This document shows positions 1 through 3,922 of a DNA stretch of 5,623 nt, piece after piece. A model generated the notes under the pieces. It made no database searches, was not told the origin of the DNA, and worked only from the letters and a program-made list of their open reading frames with translations. Each line of letters starts with the position of its first letter. Position 1 is the first letter of the stretch. A program made the position numbers and the translations under genes. Source of the DNA: an archaeon (GTDB lineage Archaea; Nanobdellota; Nanobdellia; Woesearchaeales; JAHJEM01); the NCBI GenBank assembly GCA_020057445.1, contig JAGVFV010000197.1:1-5623 (forward strand). Direction: 5' to 3'.

Positions 1-113
1 AATAAACTTGATAGTTGTAGAGCGTGACACAAAACTGTGAACAATTTTTAAAGTCATGCAATAGACTGGTTCAATGACGTGAATTTTCGCGATATTCGTG
101 CCTTGACTGCACG
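1..113. other. Intergenic flank with a weak TATA-like box
   Basis: No open reading frame of credible length or composition is visible here. It is the 3' flank of the minus-strand small membrane protein gene. An A/T-rich stretch at 42-54 contains TTTTTAAA (45-52), which read on either strand could be a TATA element. On the plus strand the only nearby ATG (73) is followed almost at once by a stop codon. On the minus strand a transcript from it would start near position 22 and leave the window without a start codon, so it could serve a gene to the left. A short CACA/TGTG hairpin (28-39) is too weak to call a terminator. Confidence 0.25.
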
Positions 114-362
114 TCATGCTTGTTTCCAAGCCTTCTTCCACATGTAGATGGTCCAGCAGAAGAGGAAATACATGAGGCCAAGACTGAGCAGGTAATAGAG
201 CAGGGTTGCAATAACGTCAAGGCCGCAAGACGTGCAAAACTTGATACCAACGCTTCTCGTGATGAGCGCAAGGATAATCATGAAGAATACATAGAAGATG
301 ATGAATGCGAGACGTGTTCTTTTTGGCTGTATCAAGAATGTGCGCGGATTGAAATTGCTCAT
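114..362 (-). CDS. Small two-helix membrane protein, function unknown
   Basis: The 82-residue product is not a family I recognise. It has a basic N-terminus (residues 7-17, including KRTR), a hydrophobic helix at about 18-36, a short linker with a CTSC cysteine pair (about residues 43-46), a second helix at about 50-72, and a basic tail (KKAWKQA). The positive-inside rule puts both ends in the cytoplasm and the cysteine pair on the outer face, where it could form a disulfide or hold a metal; this is inference. The start codon overlaps the stop codon of the upstream ribL-like gene in an ATGA arrangement, so the two are almost certainly co-transcribed and translationally coupled. The frame is real rather than a shadow because it alone gives clean membrane segments and the operon-style overlap. 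No role in flavin metabolism can be claimed from position alone. Confidence 0.75.
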   Translation of the reverse strand: MSNFNPRTFLIQPKRTRLAFIIFYVFFMIILALITRSVGIKFCTSCGLDVIATLLYYLLSLGLMYFLFCWTIYMWKKAWKQA

Positions 363-775
363 AGCTTTTTCTTGAGTTTGCTACTTTTATAAATATTTGG
401 GTAATATGCGTGGAGCCGAACTATTTTAGTGGGAAGATGGTGGCTTTTTATGTACGCTTTCAGTTCCAGGAGAGGTATCTTCTGATCGTATCCGAGAGCA
501 AGAATGTCCGGTTTTATCGTGTTGAGGATGCTCAATTTGTCTCTTTTATTGCCAAGAATTGCCTTGTCCACGAATGGCAGTCTCTGTATTTGTACAAGGC
601 GTTTTCTTTCATCATGTAATGGATTATGTCCCTTCTCTTTGAGAATGGTAAAATCTCGTGCAAGGACCACTATTAATCGATTTCCGTGTATCTGTGCTTC
701 TTTGAACAGATGAAGGTGCCCTTTATGCAGAAGGTCAAATGTTCCCGTGACCATGACTGCTCGAACCCGGTTCAT
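359..775 (-). CDS. ribL: RibL-like FAD synthase / cytidylyltransferase-family protein
   Basis: This 138-residue protein is a single-domain nucleotidyltransferase of the HxGH superfamily. The nucleotide-binding signature GTFDLLHKGH is at residues 11-20, followed by LIVVLARD (34-41), the basic DERKRL segment (55-60), DKAILG (70-75), the LGYDQ motif (94-98) and a C-terminal YKSS (129-132) matching the family's ISSTxIR-like site. In archaeal RibL this fold transfers AMP from ATP to FMN to make FAD; close relatives use CTP on glycerol phosphate or other substrates, so the substrate is inferred. The frame stays open upstream to 910, but the family normally begins just before the GTFD strand and the extra 45 residues are unlike it, so the start at 775 is preferred. 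An AAGGAG-like Shine-Dalgarno lies upstream with a 9-11 base spacer. The protein has no cysteine, unlike methanogen RibL, which has C-terminal cysteines. The next gene overlaps its stop codon. Confidence 0.8.
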   Translation of the reverse strand: MNRVRAVMVTGTFDLLHKGHLHLFKEAQIHGNRLIVVLARDFTILKEKGHNPLHDERKRLVQIQRLPFVDKAILGNKRDKLSILNTIKPDILALGYDQKIPLLELKAYIKSHHLPTKIVRLHAYYPNIYKSSKLKKKL

Positions 776-784
776 ACTCTGCCG

Positions 785-794
785 CTCTCCTTGA
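785..794 (-). promoter_or_regulatory. Shine-Dalgarno of the ribL-like gene, partly inside a hairpin
   Basis: On the minus strand TCAAGGAGAG precedes the ATG at 775. Its TCAAGG part is also the 3' arm of a perfect 6-bp hairpin, so the ribosome site may be partly masked. The site supports the start at 775 over the longer frame beginning at 910. Confidence 0.5.
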
Positions 795-835
795 TCTCTG
801 CTCAAGGGGGAAGCGACTGCGGTCGCGACAGCGCT
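789..835 (-). promoter_or_regulatory. Tandem hairpins in the ribL leader
   Basis: Read on the minus strand, two stem-loops follow one another just before the ribL start. The first (835 to 812) pairs AGCGCTG with CAG-T-CGCT, with one bulged base and a nine-base loop containing TCGCGA. The second (807 to 789) is a perfect CCTTGA/TCAAGG stem around a seven-base GCAGAGA loop, and its 3' arm contains the AAGG of the Shine-Dalgarno. This could be a translational control leader, but it matches no riboswitch class I recognise. Chance pairing cannot be excluded without comparing homologous loci. Confidence 0.4.
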
Positions 836-856
836 GATTTTGGCGATCGGTTCGAG

Positions 857-864
857 GCTTAAAC
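857..864 (-). promoter_or_regulatory. Weak TATA-like box for the ribL-like gene
   Basis: The minus strand reads GTTTAAGC here. It is a poor but possible archaeal TATA element. Transcription starting 22-27 bases downstream would begin close to the first leader hairpin (near 834). The alternative is read-through from the upstream membrane-protein gene past the T-rich tract. Confidence 0.25.
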
Positions 865-916
865 AATGCCTACAGGCTCTGCCTCTGACGGGCTTCTTCA
901 TTGTTTTCATGAGAAG

Positions 917-949
917 AAAAAAAAAAAGAGAAAAAAAGTTTTAACTTTT
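917..949 (-). terminator. Oligo-T terminator after the 112-residue membrane protein gene
   Basis: On the minus strand the stop codon at 943-941 is followed by two T runs: 937 to 931 (7 T) and 927 to 917 (11 T), separated by CTC. Archaeal RNA polymerase terminates at such T stretches. A small AAAAGTT/AACTTTT palindrome (934-949) overlaps the stop codon but leaves only a two-base loop, so the T runs rather than the hairpin are the signal. Confidence 0.6.
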
Positions 950-1279
950 TGCTATGCTCCAGACTTCCTTGATTGCTGTTATGATTACTGCCGGCGTGAA
1001 CAGCATCAAGATGGCTTCGAGAATGTTCTTGATTGCCCAAATACCCACAAAAACGCCGCCCGCAAGCGAGCTGACAATCACAAGCACTGTGCCCGCAATC
1101 ATGAAAGCGTGTGCTTCTTTTGCAGTAACATTGGTTATTCCAATTATCAATCCAATCAGGACTAATATGATGCTAAGCCAGGTTGGCATATTTACGTAAT
1201 AGCCGACTATTCCTATGATTAATGCTATGAGTACACCAATCAGGAACGCCCAGCTTCCACTGCTATTTCCTTTAGCCAT
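941..1279 (-). CDS. Small four-helix membrane protein of unknown function
   Basis: The 112-residue product has a short polar N-terminus (MAKGNSSGSW) and four hydrophobic segments at about residues 10-28, 33-50, 58-80 and 85-104. The segment after helix 2 reads GITNVTAKEAHAF, and the protein ends in a short polar tail after VWSIAKS. It resembles a family of small conserved membrane proteins that I recall as common in Pacearchaeota/Woesearchaeota-type genomes, with the same GSWAFLIG opening, NVT.KE middle and VWSIAK ending; no function is known to me. The start at 1279 is well supported by a strong GGGGGTGA ribosome site seven bases upstream and a TATA box beyond it. It is followed by a T-rich terminator, so it probably forms a single-gene transcript. 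The glycine-rich helices suggest packing against each other or oligomer formation, which is inference. Confidence 0.8.
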   Translation of the reverse strand: MAKGNSSGSWAFLIGVLIALIIGIVGYYVNMPTWLSIILVLIGLIIGITNVTAKEAHAFMIAGTVLVIVSSLAGGVFVGIWAIKNILEAILMLFTPAVIITAIKEVWSIAKS

Positions 1280-1286
1280 AGTGTTT

Positions 1287-1294
1287 TCACCCCC
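1287..1294 (-). promoter_or_regulatory. Strong Shine-Dalgarno for the 112-residue membrane protein
   Basis: The minus strand reads GGGGGTGA, a near-ideal match to the archaeal 16S rRNA 3' end. A seven-base spacer separates it from the ATG at 1279, which fixes the start codon. Confidence 0.75.
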
Positions 1295-1329
1295 AATTTA
1301 ATGGTTAAAGACGTATTGGATGAGTTCTG

Positions 1330-1340
1330 TATTTAAATTT
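1330..1340 (-). promoter_or_regulatory. TATA box for the 112-residue membrane protein gene
   Basis: The minus strand reads AAATTTAAATA, preceded by an A-rich BRE-like GTAAA. Transcription about 26 bases downstream would start near 1308, giving a leader of roughly 28 bases that includes the Shine-Dalgarno. The preceding thioredoxin-like gene ends 69 bases upstream of the box. Confidence 0.6.
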
Positions 1341-1408
1341 TACGCTATCAAGGGATGAATGGGCTGCCATTTGTGCAAGATACAGAGGTGTGTGCGTTTG
1401 TTTTCTGG

Positions 1409-1759
1409 TCAGCAATCAGCCATGTTTTTCAATGTCCTGAGCGGTTTGACTCCGGGAGAAACCGATGCTTGCGGGCTGATCCAGGAGGGATATCCTTCGA
1501 CATTATGCTCTGTACACCAATCTGCTTCTTCGTCGCAATCATGGTAGGTGACATACTGGAATGCGTCGCCAAAGAGCTCTTTTTGCTCCTTGCAGTGCGG
1601 GCACCAGGACGTTCCGGCCATCGCATATCCCTTCTCTGTGAGGCATTTCGCAAGCGCTTCTTTTTCAATTCCTCCATCCCTATTGAAGAAGAGGATGGCA
1701 AGGATGAAAATGAGCGGGATGATGATTGCAGCGCCGATGATGATGTATTTTTTTGCCAT
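1409..1759 (-). CDS. Membrane-anchored thioredoxin-like protein (VKOR-partner type)
   Basis: The 116-residue protein has one N-terminal membrane helix (about residues 5-25, IIIGAAIIIPLIFILAILFF) followed by a small thioredoxin fold. The active site GTSWCPHCKEQKELFG puts cysteines at 53 and 56 in a CPHC motif, the motif of oxidising DsbA-type proteins. A further cysteine pair sits at 75 and 82 (DC...WC), and the cis-proline loop is GYPSW (Pro91). The last residue is Cys116. The layout WCPHC..QKELFG ... GYPSW ... GV..L..L is the one seen in the thioredoxin domain fused to, or working with, vitamin K epoxide reductase (VKOR) homologues. It probably exchanges disulfides in proteins outside the membrane. 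A longer start at 1777 is possible, but the start at 1759 has AAGGTG seven bases upstream, and the TATA box predicts transcription beginning near 1773. No VKOR gene is in the window. Confidence 0.85.
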   Translation of the reverse strand: MAKKYIIIGAAIIIPLIFILAILFFNRDGGIEKEALAKCLTEKGYAMAGTSWCPHCKEQKELFGDAFQYVTYHDCDEEADWCTEHNVEGYPSWISPQASVSPGVKPLRTLKNMADC

Positions 1760-1766
1760 GTGCACG

Positions 1767-1772
1767 CACCTT
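1767..1772 (-). promoter_or_regulatory. Shine-Dalgarno choosing the thioredoxin-like start
   Basis: The minus strand reads AAGGTG with a seven-base spacer (CGTGCAC) before the ATG at 1759. It lies inside the frame that would follow the upstream ATG at 1777 and so favours 1759 as the real start. Confidence 0.6.
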
Positions 1773-1794
1773 GCCATTGTGCAGGCATGAAGTG

Positions 1795-1803
1795 TTATAA
1801 AAA
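1795..1803 (-). promoter_or_regulatory. TATA box for the thioredoxin-like gene
   Basis: The minus strand reads TTTTTATAA. A start site 26 bases downstream falls near 1773, giving a leader of about 14 bases carrying the AAGGTG site. It lies back to back with the plus-strand TATA box of the glycosidase gene, so 1760-1872 is a divergent promoter region. Confidence 0.6.
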
Positions 1804-1841
1804 TGCTGCGAAAAGCGCGTTCTTGCAGGTTGGTCGAAATC

Positions 1842-1849
1842 TATTTAAA
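1842..1849 (+). promoter_or_regulatory. TATA box for the GH15-like gene
   Basis: TATTTAAA is preceded by a purine-rich BRE-like CGAAATC (1835-1841). Its centre is about 27 bases before the ATG at 1873, so the transcript is probably leaderless. An AGGTG (1862-1866) six bases before the ATG resembles a Shine-Dalgarno but would be transcribed only from an earlier start site. Confidence 0.65.
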
Positions 1850-1872
1850 ACAAGGGCGTTTAGGTGCACTGC

Positions 1873-2958
1873 ATGCGTAAGTTGACCTATAAGCGTCTGC
1901 TGCACCAGCACGTGCAGATCTTGAAGTCCATGGAGTATGATTCCGGACTTTTTGCCGCGTCGGAGAAATCAGTGTCGACGGGGTACGACAAGGCGTGGCT
2001 TCGAGATAATTTCTATGAGTGCCTCGCTTTTGAGGTGATCGGCGATTTTTCGACCGTGAAGAAGACGTATGCTGCGATCCTGCAGATATTTTTAAGGCAT
2101 GAGGGCAAGATCGATGCTGCGATCGCGAGAAAACCGGTGCATAGTTATGAGTATATCCATCCACGGTACCATCCGAAGAGTTTCAATGAGTATTGGGAAG
2201 AATGGGGAAACAAGCAGAATGATGCCATAGGTGCGATCTTGTTCAAGATCGGAGAGCTTGAAGGAGTGAAGGGCGTGCATATCTTGGAGACTGCTGATCA
2301 GAAGCGGATTGTGCAGAAGCTTGTGGACTATCTGGGTAGCGTCGAATTTTGGCATGATGCTGATAATGGGATGTGGGAGAATGATGAGGAGGTGCACGCT
2401 TCCTCTATCGGTGCATGCGTCGCTGGCCTTCGCATGATAAAGAGGCATACGGATATTGAGGTGCCGCAGGAATTGATAAATAAGGGCATGCGCACGCTTG
2501 AGATGCTTCTGCCGCGGGAATCAAGCAACAGGTTCGTGGATATGGCCCTGCTCTCGTTGATCTGGCCGTATGATGTCGTGACGAAGAGGCAGCGCGCGGG
2601 CATTTTAAGCAATGTGGAATATCATTTGGTCAAGAGGCACGGTCTTATCCGTTACAGGAATGATTGGTATTACAATCGCAATCCTGATAAGAAAAGTGAG
2701 GAAGCAGAGTGGACCATGGGTTTTTCTTGGCTTGCCATCATCTATAGGCTGCTCGGGGATGAGGGGAAATATTCTTTCTACGAGAAGAAGGCGATGGAGA
2801 CTGTGACGTCAAAAGGCATTCCTGAGTTGTATTTTTCAAATTCCGGCAAGTTCAATGAGAATACGCCTCTTGGCTGGGCAGAGAGCCTCTTCATCGTTGC
2901 GCTGTATGAGATTCATGAGAAGCACAAGAAAACTGCCGTGCTGAGGCTTTTTCAGTGA
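1873..2958 (+). CDS. GH15 / phosphorylase kinase alpha-like glycosidase domain protein
   Basis: The 361-residue protein is a standalone (alpha/alpha)6-barrel of the glycoside hydrolase 15 / phosphorylase kinase alpha type. In order: SGLFAAS (about 24-30), KAWLRDNFY (40-48), the WGNKQNDAIG segment (111-120), NGMWENDEEVHASSIGACVA (165-184), EAEWTMGFSWL (277-287), and TPLGWAESLF (331-340). The same blocks (DAWVRDNVY, WGHLQLDA, GMWE, NASSVGMAK) occur in the N-terminal domain of animal phosphorylase kinase alpha as I recall it. By analogy with fungal glucoamylase (WE of LWEEVNG), Glu169 is the likely general acid and Glu337 the likely base. GH15 enzymes release glucose from the non-reducing ends of alpha-glucans, but this branch's substrate is not established. 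It lacks the beta-sandwich domain of typical archaeal glucoamylases and has no signal peptide, so it is probably cytoplasmic. GTG at 1864 is an alternative start; ATG at 1873 fits the TATA box. Confidence 0.85.
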   Translation: MRKLTYKRLLHQHVQILKSMEYDSGLFAASEKSVSTGYDKAWLRDNFYECLAFEVIGDFSTVKKTYAAILQIFLRHEGKIDAAIARKPVHSYEYIHPRYHPKSFNEYWEEWGNKQNDAIGAILFKIGELEGVKGVHILETADQKRIVQKLVDYLGSVEFWHDADNGMWENDEEVHASSIGACVAGLRMIKRHTDIEVPQELINKGMRTLEMLLPRESSNRFVDMALLSLIWPYDVVTKRQRAGILSNVEYHLVKRHGLIRYRNDWYYNRNPDKKSEEAEWTMGFSWLAIIYRLLGDEGKYSFYEKKAMETVTSKGIPELYFSNSGKFNENTPLGWAESLFIVALYEIHEKHKKTAVLRLFQ

Positions 2959-3680
2959 AGTTCTTTCAGGAGTGCGACTAATTGTATTGTTTCTTTGTTG
3001 GAGAGTGCTGTGAGTTTTTTCCCGAGGAATGGCGATTGTTGAGAAAGCGATGCTATCTCGCGTCGTGATCTTTGTTTTTCAAAGAGGGTATCCAGGGCAT
3101 TTTTTATTTTTTTGTCGTCAAGGAAAAGGAGGTGCCTGATAAGACGGTCAGTCTCATCCTGTCTTGTTTTTTTCCGAAGTTCGATGATGCAGGACCGCAC
3201 TCTCGGCGGAGGGGAAAATGCGGTCTTTGGAATGGATCGAAGATAGGAGACATCATTTTGCGATCGGAGGATGATGCCTGTCTTTGTGTCTGTCGAAAGG
3301 ACGTGGAAGAAGCGTTCGCCTATGGTCATGATGGCAAGGTCGAATTCTTTTTTACAAAGTGCATAGAAGAGCGGTTCTGAGATGGAATAGGGGATGTTTG
3401 CTATGATCTTATTGAAATTGAGTTTTGGGAGTGCGGTGAGGATGTTTTCGTGAAGAATGCTTGTTCTTTTGAGGGAATGCGAGGCAAGGAAATCTGCATG
3501 CTCTTTTTCGATGTCGACAGCTATGCAGTCGCATTGTCTGTTGATCTCGAGGGTCAGTGCTCCTTTCCCTGCGCCGATGTCAAGGACGATGTCGTCTGGT
3601 CGCAGGCGTGCTTTGCGGATCATATATTCGATGATTTTTCTGTCTGTCATATAGTGGATGCCGTGATCCGGTTGTCCCAT
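2952..3680 (-). CDS. ksgA: Ribosomal RNA small subunit dimethyladenosine transferase (KsgA/RsmA/Dim1)
   Basis: The 242-residue protein is a Rossmann-fold SAM-dependent methyltransferase. KsgA/Dim1 enzymes dimethylate two adjacent adenines near the 3' end of 16S rRNA. Visible motifs: GIHYMTD (7-13) in the place of the usual GQNFLND, the SAM loop DIGAGKGALT (34-43), AVDIE (54-58), HENILTA (77-83), catalytic NIPYSIS (95-101), and FSPPPRVRS (155-163) matching the family's FxPPPxVxS. A short helical C-terminal domain follows. The family's QKE.A.R segment is replaced by TIGERF, so it is a divergent member, and an Erm-like rRNA methyltransferase is a weaker alternative. An upstream in-frame ATG at 3701 would add seven residues. 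The start at 3680 is preferred because TATTAAA at 3704-3710 lies about 27 bases before it, giving a leaderless mRNA. The 3' end overlaps that of the converging glycosidase gene by 7 bases. Confidence 0.88.
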   Translation of the reverse strand: MGQPDHGIHYMTDRKIIEYMIRKARLRPDDIVLDIGAGKGALTLEINRQCDCIAVDIEKEHADFLASHSLKRTSILHENILTALPKLNFNKIIANIPYSISEPLFYALCKKEFDLAIMTIGERFFHVLSTDTKTGIILRSQNDVSYLRSIPKTAFSPPPRVRSCIIELRKKTRQDETDRLIRHLLFLDDKKIKNALDTLFEKQRSRREIASLSQQSPFLGKKLTALSNKETIQLVALLKELH

Positions 3681-3703
3681 AATTGTTCGTATTATGTGCA
3701 TGC

Positions 3704-3710
3704 TTTAATA
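3704..3710 (-). promoter_or_regulatory. TATA box for ksgA
   Basis: The minus strand reads TATTAAA, preceded by an A-rich BRE-like AGAAAATG that is also the left copy of the target-site duplication of the adjacent insertion element. The box lies about 27 bases before the ATG at 3680, consistent with a leaderless transcript. Confidence 0.55.
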
Positions 3711-3718
3711 CATTTTCT
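3711..3718. repeat. Left target-site duplication (8 bp)
   Basis: CATTTTCT directly abuts the left terminal inverted repeat and recurs at 3851-3858 directly after the right one. The match extends to nine bases if the G at 3719/3859 is counted, but that G belongs to the left inverted repeat. Confidence 0.8.
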
Positions 3719-3734
3719 GTATTTGTTTAGCACC
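3719..3734 (+). repeat. Left terminal inverted repeat
   Basis: GTATTTGTTTAGCACC matches the reverse complement of 3835-3850 at all 16 positions. Confidence 0.85.
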
Positions 3735-3767
3735 CTAAGGTCGAAATTCCTTTTTTATTCATACGCT

Positions 3768-3807
3768 AGCGCGTTGCGGGGGGTTGCCCCCACGGGGACG
3801 CAGCGCT
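3768..3807. repeat. GC-rich hairpin core of the insertion element
   Basis: AGCGC (3768-3772) pairs with GCGCT (3803-3807) and TGCG (3775-3778) with CGCA (3799-3802), leaving a two-base bulge. Inside, GGGGG (3779-3783) pairs with CCCCC (3787-3791) over a three-base loop. The block is much richer in G and C than its AT-rich surroundings and resembles REP-type palindromes in layout. Confidence 0.6.
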
Positions 3808-3834
3808 TTAAGATGTTACATCGAGGATTTCGAA

Positions 3835-3850
3835 GGTGCTAAACAAATAC
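3835..3850 (-). repeat. Right terminal inverted repeat
   Basis: GGTGCTAAACAAATAC is the exact reverse complement of the left terminal repeat at 3719-3734. Confidence 0.85.
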
Positions 3851-3858
3851 CATTTTCT
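3851..3858. repeat. Right target-site duplication (8 bp)
   Basis: CATTTTCT repeats the sequence at 3711-3718 in the same orientation and directly abuts the right inverted repeat. Confidence 0.8.
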
Positions 3859-3892
3859 GATATGTGATACCTATCGACAAGTGGTGAACAGT

Positions 3893-3900
3893 TTTATATA
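3893..3900 (+). promoter_or_regulatory. TATA box for nadB
   Basis: TTTATATA with a purine-containing BRE-like GAACAGT (3886-3892) upstream. The centre is about 26-27 bases before the ATG at 3923, so transcription would begin at or next to that ATG. This makes nadB leaderless and argues against the longer frame that opens at 3836 inside the insertion element. Confidence 0.7.
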
Positions 3901-3922
3901 CGGAGGCGTGTTTTCGAGTCAT

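Larger units (their letters stand above)
3719..3850. mobile_element. MITE-like non-autonomous insertion element, 132 bp
   Basis: The element is bounded by perfect 16-bp terminal inverted repeats: GTATTTGTTTAGCACC at 3719-3734 and its exact reverse complement at 3835-3850. A weaker inward extension follows (TCGAAATTCC at 3741-3750 against TCGAAATCC on the opposite strand at 3833-3825). An 8-bp direct repeat, CATTTTCT, flanks it exactly on both sides, as a target-site duplication would. There is no credible reading frame inside, so it must be mobilised in trans, if at all. Its centre folds into a GC-rich hairpin (3768-3807). Several insertion-sequence families make 8-bp duplications (for example IS6, IS66, IS1595, ISL3, ISH6), and the inverted repeat alone does not let me choose one. 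It sits between the divergent ksgA and nadB promoters. Confidence 0.8.

Noticed and set aside
840..866. tRNA T-arm-like GGTTCGA motif
   Set aside because: The bases on either side do not form a T stem, and no anticodon or acceptor stem is present.
776..910. N-terminal extension of the ribL-like frame (45 extra residues from ATG at 910)
   Set aside because: The extension does not resemble the family, begins beside the upstream gene's T-rich terminator, spans hairpin-rich DNA, and is bypassed by a Shine-Dalgarno before the ATG at 775.
934..949. Classical hairpin terminator (AAAAGTT/AACTTTT)
   Set aside because: The stem is all A/T except one pair, and the two-base loop is too tight. The adjoining T runs are the better explanation for termination.
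1355..1885. 176-residue plus-strand frame
   Set aside because: It is antisense to the thioredoxin-like gene, has cysteine- and charge-rich composition typical of a shadow frame, and has no family resemblance or ribosome site.
3072..3842. Plus-strand frames antisense to ksgA (102 and 130 residues)
   Set aside because: They lie opposite a gene with recognisable conserved motifs and have no promoter, ribosome site or domain of their own.
3719..3850. Integron attC site
   Set aside because: The ends read GTTTAGC and GCTAAAC. These do not fit the GTTRRRY/RYYYAAC core sites in either base content or order, and there is no integrase or cassette array. The exact flanking duplication fits transposition better.
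3836..3922. Longer nadB start at 3836
   Set aside because: It begins inside the right inverted repeat of the insertion element and upstream of the TATA box. The FAD-binding strand starts just after the ATG at 3923, where NadB proteins normally begin.
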